64,000 nt of DNA from Pectobacterium atrosepticum (GTDB lineage: Bacteria; Pseudomonadota; Gammaproteobacteria; Enterobacterales; Enterobacteriaceae), in NCBI GenBank assembly GCA_019056595.1, contig CP036163.1:124001-188000 (forward strand), given 5' to 3'. Within the stretch, counting starts at the first letter, position 1, and the number at the start of each line of letters is the position of its first letter. Positions 32,186-40,655 of this stretch are shown piece after piece. The position numbers and the translations under genes are program-made. The notes beneath the pieces are model-generated. The model worked only from the letters and a program-made list of their open reading frames with translations. It was not told the origin of the DNA and searched no databases.

Positions 32186-32734
32186 ATGTTACCCAATGAT
32201 TTGATAACGGATTTAGCGCGATTTGAGCGAGACTTACAGGAATTAGCGGGTGTGCTACAGCTGGACTTGGGCGCGTTTCATGCTGATCATATTTCGCTGC
32301 GTTGTCATCAGAATACCACGGCTGAATCATGGAAAGCGGCGTTGCTGAAGGCTGGCTGTCTGCTGTCTGAAAACCAAATCAATGGCCGCCCAATCTGCCT
32401 GTTTATACTGGATAATTCAATATCTGTCGGCCCCTGGCAGATTGATTGTATCGAATTACCGTGGCCGGGGAAAAAATATTATCCCCATGAAGGATGGGAG
32501 CATGTGGAGCTGGTGCTTTCCGGTGATACGGAAACACTGCATCAGCGTGCTTTGACCTGCTTGTCTGATGATGCACTACGTACGCCTGGCATCAAGCTTA
32601 AATTTAGTTCTCCGCAAGGCGAAAAAGAACGAATCCCTAATCCGACACTAGCAGTAACTAATGGGAAAGTGACAATAAAGTTTCATCCATTTGATATACG
32701 AGACGTTGTCACGAGCGAAATGTCTTCGTTATGA
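32186..32734 (+). CDS. yecM: YecM family protein (VOC-fold)
   Basis: A small cytoplasmic protein with a fold like vicinal-oxygen-chelate metalloenzymes; no confirmed activity. From the ATG at 32186 (GGAG about 11 nt upstream) it has 182 residues and matches E. coli YecM in ADHISLRCHQN, LLSENQINGRPICLF, IELPWPGKKYYPHEGWEH and NPTLAVTNGKVTIKFHP. The longer frame start at 32150 has no family support. Confidence 0.9.
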   Translation: MLPNDLITDLARFERDLQELAGVLQLDLGAFHADHISLRCHQNTTAESWKAALLKAGCLLSENQINGRPICLFILDNSISVGPWQIDCIELPWPGKKYYPHEGWEHVELVLSGDTETLHQRALTCLSDDALRTPGIKLKFSSPQGEKERIPNPTLAVTNGKVTIKFHPFDIRDVVTSEMSSL

Positions 32735-32824
32735 AAATAGCTGAGCATGTAGAGCAATCAGAAAGATGACATTGACTAAAAGTAAAATGGCATATCACGT
32801 TATTCATGCCACTTTCTTTTACTG

Positions 32825-32981
32825 TATACCCTAAATAATTCGAGTTTCAGGACAAAACGTTAGCGTTTTGAACAACGGCAGATTTGAGCGCTGCTTGCAG
32901 CGACCCCGACGGGGCGAGGTTCACGCGAGTGGGCTGAGTAGTGTAGCTAACGCACCTGCAATTTAAAGTATGACGGGTATA
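32825..32981. repeat. ERIC-family variant repeat, 157 bp
   Basis: Ends are TATACCCTAAATAATTCGAG and GTATGACGGGTATA, the same termini as the 127-bp ERIC copies at 50.0 and 59.8 kb. The interior differs: it carries GACAAAACGTTAGCGTTTTG and a GC-rich block (GCGACCCCGACGGGGCGAGG). It lies in the 438-nt gap between yecM and cutC, where no other feature is visible apart from the cutC ribosome binding site. Confidence 0.75.
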
Positions 32982-33172
32982 GAACAGATTAATAAAACTG
33001 TGGTTTATGTCATGTTTATTTCGGCGCTGTATCGCGTTCATTGTGACTCCCGTCTCCTCACGATATGAATGCGAATGCCATAGTTATTACTTTAATCGGC
33101 GTAATGATTCGTCGATTTTTCGACAATGACAATTAAGAAAAGTAGTCTGGGAGTTTACATGGAGGAGCAGCG

Positions 33173-33931
33173 ATGACGAAACTGGAAGTATGCTGTTATA
33201 GCGTTGATTGTGCGATAACGGCAGCGCAGTCTGGGGCTGACAGGATTGAACTCTGTGCAGGACAGCGAGAAGGCGGATTAACGCCATCCTATGGTGCGCT
33301 GCGGGGTGCCCGTGAAAAGATCGCGATTCCTGTTCACCCGATTGTGCGCCCGCGAGGCGGCGACTTTTGCTACAACGCGACGGAGTTTGCTGCCATCAAA
33401 TACGATATTGAGCAGGTTCGTGAGATGGGGTTCCCTGGCGTTGTTGTCGGTGCGCTGAATGAGGAAGGGCACATTGATTTGCCCAAAATGCGCGAAATCA
33501 TGGCGGTGGCTCAAGGGATGGCGGTGACCTTTCACCGCGCGTTTGATATGTGTCTGAACCCTTATATTGCGCTGGAACAGCTCACCGACCTTGGCGTATC
33601 ACGCATATTGAGCTCTGGGCAGCAGCAGACGGCGGAGAATGGGTTGCGGTTATTACGTGAACTAACACAGGCCAGTCGCGGTCCAATTATTATGGCGGGT
33701 TCCGGCGTGCGGTTGACTAACGTGCACAAATTTCAGCAAGCCGGTATCCGGGAACTGCATAGCTCCGCAGGTCAGTGGACGTCATCGCCTATGCGTTATC
33801 GCAAAATCGGCGTGTCGATGTGTTCTGATACGGAATTAGATGAATTTAGCCAGTATTGCGTGGATGGTGATGTGGTGGAAGCAATGAAACGGGCGGTCAG
33901 CCCGGATCGTGAAATGCAGTATGTATCGTAA
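33173..33931 (+). CDS. cutC: CutC family protein
   Basis: A TIM-barrel protein once linked to copper tolerance; the role is still debated. The 252-residue product (E. coli 248) opens [17 protein letters not shown] and has [19 protein letters not shown], the family signature, then [23 protein letters not shown] and [19 protein letters not shown] stands before the ATG. Confidence 0.94.
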   Translation: MTKLEVCCYSVDCAITAAQSGADRIELCAGQREGGLTPSYGALRGAREKIAIPVHPIVRPRGGDFCYNATEFAAIKYDIEQVREMGFPGVVVGALNEEGHIDLPKMREIMAVAQGMAVTFHRAFDMCLNPYIALEQLTDLGVSRILSSGQQQTAENGLRLLRELTQASRGPIIMAGSGVRLTNVHKFQQAGIRELHSSAGQWTSSPMRYRKIGVSMCSDTELDEFSQYCVDGDVVEAMKRAVSPDREMQYVS

Positions 33932-34042
33932 CGCAAAGTGTTTCATGGTGTAGCGGTTGATAGATCGCATTGTATAGACACCACATCGTCATTCTTCAAT
34001 TTTGCCGCGCCGCATACCATCAGGTTTGCATGGCAAGTACCA

Positions 34043-34071
34043 AGCCCCAGTGTGTTGCTGGGGCTTTTTTT
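34043..34071 (+). terminator. Terminator of cutC
   Basis: AGCCCCAG and CTGGGGCT pair around a 7-nt loop, followed by seven T, about 110 nt after the stop. It marks the left edge of the accessory patch. Confidence 0.9.
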
Positions 34072-34086
34072 CAACGCCTAGGAATT

Positions 34087-34323
34087 TCAAAGTGCCCGTA
34101 GCCGCGTAGGACAGTGAACACAGGGGGCAGGATCCTGACTTTTTTTGGGTGGCTCCCTGAAGTCGGCACCGTCATAACAGGAAGATAATGGTTTTTTGAG
34201 CGTCACCCCGGATTTCAGGCGCAACTTCCCCGCATCACCCGGCGTACCGCATTCGCGCAATGGCCATGCGTTACCAACCAGCTCTCCCACCTTCAGCCCC
34301 TTCATGGCCCAGTGGTACACCAT
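34087..34323 (-). CDS. Uncharacterised 78-codon ORF in accessory patch
   Basis: Not recognised. The product (MVYHWAMKGLKVGELVGN... to ...CPTRLRAL) has no membrane segment and three cysteines, one pair as CVHC near the end. The ATG lacks a convincing ribosome binding site and lies inside the end of the 43-codon frame at 34302-34433. The two could be pieces of one frameshifted gene. Treat as doubtful. Confidence 0.3.
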   Translation of the reverse strand: MVYHWAMKGLKVGELVGNAWPLRECGTPGDAGKLRLKSGVTLKKPLSSCYDGADFREPPKKSQDPAPCVHCPTRLRAL

Positions 34324-34433
34324 CCTGCCGCCGCCAGACTGCTTCGTTCGTGATTTTCATTTGCAGTTAATGTGAGCCCAAATTTGCGATAAACGCGAGC
34401 CGTTACACTTACTGGTGTGTTGATGATTTTCAT
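34302..34433 (-). CDS. Short 43-codon ORF with good ribosome binding site
   Basis: Starts MKIINTPVSVTARVYRKFG and has TTGGAGG 6 nt before the ATG, the best start signal in this stretch. No family recognised. It overlaps the 78-codon frame by 22 nt in another frame, so a frameshift joining them is possible. It lies downstream of the hok remnant on the same strand. Confidence 0.35.
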   Translation of the reverse strand: MKIINTPVSVTARVYRKFGLTLTANENHERSSLAAAGWCTTGP

Positions 34434-34522
34434 ACCGAACCTCCAATCGTTGACTTAGAGGGGCCGGCCCGTAGAGCCGGCGGTATTCTTCAAAGGATGC
34501 AGGGAAACCACGCCAAACAACC

Positions 34523-34554
34523 ACCACTGGGCGGAGCGAACTCCGCCCAGTGGT
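34523..34554. repeat. Perfect 32-bp palindromic hairpin
   Basis: A 14-bp stem (ACCACTGGGCGGAG and its complement) closes a CGAA loop, which reads TTCG on the minus strand. It abuts the stop of the hok remnant exactly. No T tract follows on either strand. It could protect the 3' end of an RNA, as the stable toxin mRNAs of hok loci need, or be an unrelated terminator. Confidence 0.75.
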
Positions 34555-34693
34555 TTAGCCTCTGACTCCGTAGTTCAGCGACGCCACCATGACCGTGTTA
34601 CCCTGCTGAACGCGGATCTCACACAGTGAGTCGCGCACCATCTAGGTGTTAAACACAACACTATCAGGCTAAAAAAGCCAATTTTAGTGGCAT
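34555..34693 (-). pseudogene. Decayed Hok/Gef-type toxin gene
   Basis: Hok toxins are about 50-residue membrane-depolarising peptides. Three pieces in shifted frames fit the family in order. MPLKLAFLA ends at a TGA. LIVLCLT matches the Hok core VLCLT. MVRDSLCEIRVQQGNTVMVA matches the conserved (R)xSLCE(I/L)R region. Removing one G near the end would also restore the typical C-terminal YES motif (LNYES). Part of the membrane helix is missing. Pieces and order are seen directly; the family call is by recall of Hok sequences. Confidence 0.65.
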
Positions 34694-34726
34694 TGTCTTG
34701 AACCTCTAAAGTGAAGGTTTTGGCTT

Positions 34727-35329
34727 TTATCCACCCCCTAACAGCCCACTGGTGTCTGCGTCGAAGCGCTTATGGGCCTGATCAGCCGCCGGTTTGAGCA
34801 AAGCGAGCAGCTCTGCCTCATTATACAACTGAGTGACTGCAATTTCCTTGGGGGTTGGCTCAATTGGGATCAGCACATCTTCGCTGTCGGCGTACAGCCA
34901 GATTGCCACAACGTGGAGTGCCGAGATGAATAATACTCGCAGTTCAACGGTTTTTCCCTGTAGTTGCGGCGATAGATCCGCCAGCTTTAGCGCCTCTACC
35001 GTCGCGGCTGCCAAATTTCCGTGGTTGAGCGAAGCGAACTCGACATGTCCGTGCACGTCGGTCAATTGCGCGTCGGCAATCGTCACTTCATCGGCAAACA
35101 CTAAGTAATGCCAATCGCCGACCTTAGCGTCTTTGAGGCCTTTATCGTGAATCAGATCCTCTAGGCTGAGCGAGTAGCCACGATAGCCTTCGCTCAGCTT
35201 TATTTTGCCCGGCTTGGCGCCCGCGAATTGACGATTGATGCCGAAGCCCTGAGGTTTCAGCGCAGATTGCAGTGCCGGACGCAGTGCCTGTACGCCGTTG
35301 GAAGGCGCTTTTGGATAAGTCAATTGCAT
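34727..35329 (-). CDS. Uncharacterised 200-aa partner of the papain-like protease
   Basis: Function unknown. The 200-residue soluble protein (MQLTYPKAPSNGVQALRPAL...) has no signal peptide or cysteine-rich motif. It has a predicted beta-rich middle (VGDWHYLVFADEVTIADAQL, VELRVLFISALHVVAIWLY) and a C-terminal helical stretch ending GLLGGG. It starts 13 nt after the protease gene with AGAGGGC before the ATG, so the two form an operon. As a second gene it could be an immunity protein, chaperone or co-effector; nothing in the sequence decides which. Confidence 0.7.
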   Translation of the reverse strand: MQLTYPKAPSNGVQALRPALQSALKPQGFGINRQFAGAKPGKIKLSEGYRGYSLSLEDLIHDKGLKDAKVGDWHYLVFADEVTIADAQLTDVHGHVEFASLNHGNLAAATVEALKLADLSPQLQGKTVELRVLFISALHVVAIWLYADSEDVLIPIEPTPKEIAVTQLYNEAELLALLKPAADQAHKRFDADTSGLLGGG

Positions 35330-35342
35330 GATGTTGCCCTCT

Positions 35343-35927
35343 TTATTTTTTTACGGTGAAGTAAGTGTCAGTCCAATTTCCGCCGGATTTGTATAACCTG
35401 GGGAACGAGTTCAAAGCACGGGTCGAGTAACCGTAGATCGAATCTGCAATCAACAGGTAATCACCGTCGGTCCCATAGATAACCAAAAAGTGCGCACCGC
35501 CACCGTACCAGGCGCAACGCAAACCGATTGGTCGGCCCTTTTTGATCTGGTTCCGAATGGCCGACATCTGCAAGGATCCTCTATTCATGCCGTTGTAGCT
35601 GCGTGTGATTCGCAAGGCGGAATCCAAATAACCGTAGATGTTGCACGGTCCCGGTTGATTGCAGCAGTTGCGGTCCAGAGAGGCGCTGGCTACACCGCAC
35701 TGGGTCCAAGACCCAGTGCGGTAGAAGTTGCCGACCGAGGCGGAAACAGCCGCCCAGCACCAATTAGTTTGGGTTTGTTTCTGCATTTTAAAATTCAGAC
35801 GGGAAGTAGCCATTGCCTTAATCTGAGGAGCCGCTTCAACTTCGACCAATTGCGGATCGATCAGATGGCCTATCAGGTCGTTTAGCTTTCTGTCGCCGGT
35901 GATTCGGGTTGTTCCAGTGGTTAACAT
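35343..35927 (-). CDS. Papain-like cysteine protease (AvrRpt2/C70-like fold)
   Basis: A 194-residue predicted cysteine peptidase. The catalytic Cys57 lies in TNWCWAAVSASVGNFY, with Gln51 or Gln53 placed for the oxyanion hole, His146 in GGGAHFLVIYG and Asp162 in LLIADSIYGY. This order and spacing fit the papain-like family that includes AvrRpt2-type effectors. Four further cysteines (QCGVA, NCC, GPC) cluster after the active site. There is no signal peptide. GAGGA stands 9 nt before the ATG. The gene abuts a hicB remnant on the other strand, so its promoter lies inside that remnant. Target and export route unknown. Confidence 0.75.
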   Translation of the reverse strand: MLTTGTTRITGDRKLNDLIGHLIDPQLVEVEAAPQIKAMATSRLNFKMQKQTQTNWCWAAVSASVGNFYRTGSWTQCGVASASLDRNCCNQPGPCNIYGYLDSALRITRSYNGMNRGSLQMSAIRNQIKKGRPIGLRCAWYGGGAHFLVIYGTDGDYLLIADSIYGYSTRALNSFPRLYKSGGNWTDTYFTVKK

Positions 35928-35941
35928 TTTTTATATCCTCT

Positions 35942-36150
35942 ATGAGTCAAACAAGCGTCCAGCTTGATAGCTGGTTTGTTATCGATGTTGACCTATCTGC
36001 TTTTGAAGGCAAACAGCAACAGACCAACATCGCGTTACCCGACACGCTGATTCAGCGAGTCGATAAACGTGTAAATAGTCTGTCAATGCCTAACGTGATC
36101 GGAGCCATTTTTTGGCAGGGGCTGTACGTCATGAGTTGGCGTCACAACAA
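35942..36150 (+). pseudogene. Remnant of a HicB-type antitoxin gene
   Basis: From 35942 the frame encodes SWFVIDVDLSAFEGKQQQ followed by TNIALPDTLIQRVDKRVNS. These match the end of the HicB N-domain and the ribbon-helix-helix DNA-binding domain of RHH-type HicB antitoxins. A frameshift near 36085-36095 then moves the rest, RDRSHFLAGAVRHELASQ, to another frame. The N-terminal HicB domain and hicA are absent; the missing side is where the protease operon begins, 14 nt away. Confidence 0.6.
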
Positions 36151-36258
36151 TTTGCCGATTTCCGGCCGACTCCACGACTCACCGTTCCAGTCATACCCAA
36201 GCTCCAACATTCTTTTCCACTCAAGTCCATCACGGTTTGTTAATACTGTATCCATCAT
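36142..36258 (-). CDS. SOS-controlled 38-codon ORF
   Basis: Product unknown: MMDTVLTNRDGLEWKRMLEL..., charged, rich in Trp, no membrane segment. AGGAG lies 4 nt before the first ATG (7 before the second). A near-consensus sigma-70 promoter and a perfect LexA operator stand just upstream. This makes expression likely even though the peptide has no recognised family. It overlaps the 3' end of the hicB remnant on the other strand. It could also be the truncated start of a longer lost gene. Confidence 0.6.
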   Translation of the reverse strand: MMDTVLTNRDGLEWKRMLELGYDWNGESWSRPEIGKLL

Positions 36259-36282
36259 TAAGCTCCTGTTTGATTATTGTCA

Positions 36283-36298
36283 CTGTATATATATACAG
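36283..36298 (-). promoter_or_regulatory. LexA operator (SOS box), perfect core
   Basis: CTGTATATATATACAG equals the 16-nt enterobacterial LexA consensus core with no mismatch. It lies about 3-20 nt past the predicted transcription start of the 38-codon ORF, so bound LexA would block initiation or clearance. Confidence 0.88.
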
Positions 36299-36308
36299 CT
36301 AATTATGG

Positions 36309-36337
36309 AGATTACTCACCAATAGAAAATCTGTCAA
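36309..36337 (-). promoter_or_regulatory. Sigma-70 promoter of the SOS-controlled ORF
   Basis: On the minus strand TTGACA (36332-36337), a 17-nt spacer and TAATCT (36309-36314). The -35 is a full match and the -10 differs from TATAAT at two positions. Predicted start near 36302, just before the LexA box. Confidence 0.75.
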
Positions 36338-36342
36338 CAAAT

Positions 36343-36361
36343 GATATTGATTATCATTCTC
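36343..36361. promoter_or_regulatory. Fur-box-like site
   Basis: GATATTGATTATCATTCTC matches 16 of 19 positions of the Fur consensus GATAATGATAATCATTATC. It is 6 nt upstream of the -35 of the SOS-controlled promoter and upstream of the SnoaL remnants on the other strand. Which it serves, if either, is unclear. Confidence 0.55.
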
Positions 36362-36574
36362 TCGTTGTGTGGGGAGCATTGAAAAACGACAGATACTGGC
36401 ATTGAATTCAGGATTAGCGCGTCCGGTCTTTGCCGGAGGATGGGGGTTAATTAAGTGCGCTACAGTGAAAATGCGTTTTTTGTCCTTGCCTATCTCAATC
36501 TGGTCAAGTGCCGAGGCCGCATGGGAGTATTTGCCGCGTTAGAGCGTTCGGGTAAAGATTCGGTTGTCGTACAG

Positions 36575-37246
36575 ATCGGTAGAGTCGATGTAAACCGACG
36601 GGAACAGGTGTTATGCCACCTATTTGCGGTAGGGCAACGCAACGGAGATGTATCTTCAGCTCGACCGGCATTACTGTTGGTACGAGCTTTTCTGAGCAGC
36701 TATTACGGTCTGCGCGTATTGGGTCGGGCGATGCCAGTACGCGAAATTTGCTGAATGGATCGCTGTGTACGCTGCTTGGCTTACCCACGATATTGACGGT
36801 TTGGTTTTTATCGTCGACGGCGATCGGATCGCGGTTGAAGGCCGAGAATGGGGCGTTACGCGTGATGGACGAGCGTGGCCTGACGGTTGCTCATCGCAAG
36901 GTCGCTTTGCAAATGTTTTCGAATTCGACCTGGGCTCAGCCCGACGATCCACAGATACTGAAGGCGATCGTCGAGCTGTTTACGCAGGAAGTAGAGTGGG
37001 ATATCTCGGGTGATGTGCAGGTCGTTCCTTGGAGCGACCCGCGTCGGAATCGGGAGGAGGTGGCTTCATTTTTCCGTGAATTGGCTAAGCAAATTATACC
37101 GGAGCGATTCGAGGTGTGGCGGATTGTGGCCGATGATGACGTCGCCGTGGCGCTTGGCGAACTGGCGTCGCGAGTCAAGCGCACTGGCCGTCTTATCGAG
37201 TTATCGTCAGTGCTTTTATCGAACGTTATAATGGAGGCGCAGAGGC
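36575..37246 (+). pseudogene. Fragments of SnoaL/NTF2-like genes in shifted frames
   Basis: One frame has VFIVDGDRIAVEGREWGVTR followed after ten residues by GRFANVFEFD, the latter half of a SnoaL-like domain. A second frame, starting downstream, has KAIVELFTQEVEWDISGDV followed by RRNREEVASFFREL and VADDDVAVALGELASRVKRT, most of a second such domain. The first fragment's N-terminal part seems to lie in yet another frame (NRREQVLCHLFAVGQRNGD). The last part runs antisense into the end of cmoB. No intact gene is visible. Family assignment is by motif resemblance. Confidence 0.5.
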
Positions 37247-39009
<1,763 letters not shown>

Positions 39010-39023
39010 CTAGCAGAATACGC

Positions 39024-39104
39024 CATACCCGTCATACTTCAAGTTGCATGTGCGCTGTTCAAAACGCTAACGTTTTGTCCTGAAACTCGAATTATTTAGG
39101 GTAT
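39024..39104. repeat. Short ERIC-family variant, 81 bp
   Basis: Ends ATACCCGTCATACTTCAAGT and CTCGAATTATTTAGGGTAT match the ERIC termini, but the interior is only CAAAACGCTAACGTTTTGTC plus a few bases. That core is also in the 157-bp copy at 32.8 kb in reverse orientation. It lies between cmoA and yecN. Confidence 0.75.
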
Positions 39105-39200
39105 GTAGCCTTCACCTTTCACATGTGTGCGGCTTTTGATTCTCGGACGCATTATATCTGTGCGCCCGAGAGTGGTAGGTATCGTTTTTGTCGTACGCCA

Positions 39201-39596
39201 TCAATACAGCGTGAAAACCAGATCCCAAGGGAGATAATAGAGGTTTGCTGCAATCATCAGGATGAGTGAGGCATAGGTTGCCGACATACCCGAACGCCGC
39301 CAGCGGAATTCGCGATGCCGAAGTCCGTAGTAGTGAGCTAAACGTCCGGTAATCAATAGAATGCCGCAAAAATGGATCATGATGATAAGGGCGCCATTCA
39401 TTTCCATCAGTACCAGTAGAATCGCCGCAATTGGAATATATTCCACTGCATTGCCATGTACTCGGATCGCCGTTTGCAATTCATAAAATCCACCGTCGCC
39501 GTAGGCCACGCGATACTGCATTCTCAGTTTCACAACATCAATAGACAGCTTTATCAACAAGATTGCGCCGAGCACGATATAGAGCGCACTTACCAT
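39201..39596 (-). CDS. yecN: YecN, MAPEG-family inner-membrane protein
   Basis: A 131-residue membrane protein of the MAPEG family (relatives of glutathione S-transferases and leukotriene synthases); role in bacteria unknown. It has four helices and the family block RVHGNAVEYIPIAAILL with a GRLAHYYGL segment. Same neighbours as in E. coli. Confidence 0.9.
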   Translation of the reverse strand: MVSALYIVLGAILLIKLSIDVVKLRMQYRVAYGDGGFYELQTAIRVHGNAVEYIPIAAILLVLMEMNGALIIMIHFCGILLITGRLAHYYGLRHREFRWRRSGMSATYASLILMIAANLYYLPWDLVFTLY

Positions 39597-39752
39597 TTTT
39601 TACTCCGTAACCTAACCGAAAACGGCTTGCAGAATAATAGCTTTCCCTAACGCAACTGTCGCCTGCAAAGGCTGATTTTTTTAGCGGAAATGGGCTACGT
39701 TATGAAATTTTTTATAACTAAATGAACTAATACAGCCCCCGCATCCTGTGGT

Positions 39753-40568
39753 TTAAAAGAGCGTCGCCTGCTGCGGCCAATCTGGCTGAGGCGGCAGTGT
39801 CGGATCGATCTCGGCGAGTAATGGCCAAAGCTGTTGCGCCAGCGGCGGAGCATCACCGATATCCGGTGTATGGATAAAGAAGAAGGGATTCGCCTCAGGC
39901 CACTGCGGCAGCTTGTTATGCCATGACTTGAACCAGCGCAGATTTTCTTCCAGAGTTTCACTGCCGATAAAGCGGATCAGCGGCTGCGTGGCGGTCAGCA
40001 CGGCGTGTACCGGCACGCGAGGCTTCTTCCGCTGGGCTTCACGCATGGCAACGCTGTCTGGCGCAGCGTGATGAACCGGACGGCTGTCGAGAATCACGCG
40101 GTTGATGCCACGCTGCTGTAGCCCCTGATTCAGCGCACGCTCCTCATCGCCTTTGGTAAAAAATAGCGGGTGACGCACTTCTACGCCGTAGCTAAATCCC
40201 TGCGGTAAGGCATCAAGAAAACGCCACAGAACGGGTAACAACACTGGCCCGAAGGTGGCGGGGAGTTGCAGCCATAGCTGTCCGATACGGTGTTCGATCG
40301 GCTCAAGGCATTGATAAAACAGGCTGACATCGCTATCGCAGTTCTGTAAGGCAGCCTTATGGCTGATCGTTGAGGGAAACTTGAAGCAAAAGCGAAAATT
40401 ATCATGTGTCATATCACGCCAGCGCCCGACAATCTCGCGTGAAGGCAACGCATAAAAGGTCGTGTTACCTTCGACACAGCTAAAGTAGCGGCTGTAGTCG
40501 GCAAGATCGTTTAAACCCAACCGACTCCATGCAGGGTGCTGCCATTGTGGTAATCCGATGTACATCAT
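39753..40568 (-). CDS. yecE: YecE, DUF72 protein
   Basis: A TIM-barrel-like cytoplasmic protein of unknown function. The 271-residue product has the DUF72 features VEGNTTFYALPS, FRFCFKFPSTISH and GVEVRHPLFF, with IGLPQWQHPAWSRL at the start. E. coli YecE is of similar length. In E. coli the isochorismatase-like yecD follows, but here an EAL/HDOD gene takes that place. Confidence 0.9.
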   Translation of the reverse strand: MMYIGLPQWQHPAWSRLGLNDLADYSRYFSCVEGNTTFYALPSREIVGRWRDMTHDNFRFCFKFPSTISHKAALQNCDSDVSLFYQCLEPIEHRIGQLWLQLPATFGPVLLPVLWRFLDALPQGFSYGVEVRHPLFFTKGDEERALNQGLQQRGINRVILDSRPVHHAAPDSVAMREAQRKKPRVPVHAVLTATQPLIRFIGSETLEENLRWFKSWHNKLPQWPEANPFFFIHTPDIGDAPPLAQQLWPLLAEIDPTLPPQPDWPQQATLF

Positions 40569-40655
40569 CGCACCATAATTTCATTGAGCCTCAATAGGAT
40601 GGCAACGATTATCGCGTAATTGCTAGACCAGCGCGAGTGAGCCGAGATAAATCGT

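Noticed and set aside
35490-35885. A 131-codon plus-strand frame across the papain-like protease
   Set aside because: The minus-strand product has catalytic motifs and a good start; the opposite frame has neither.
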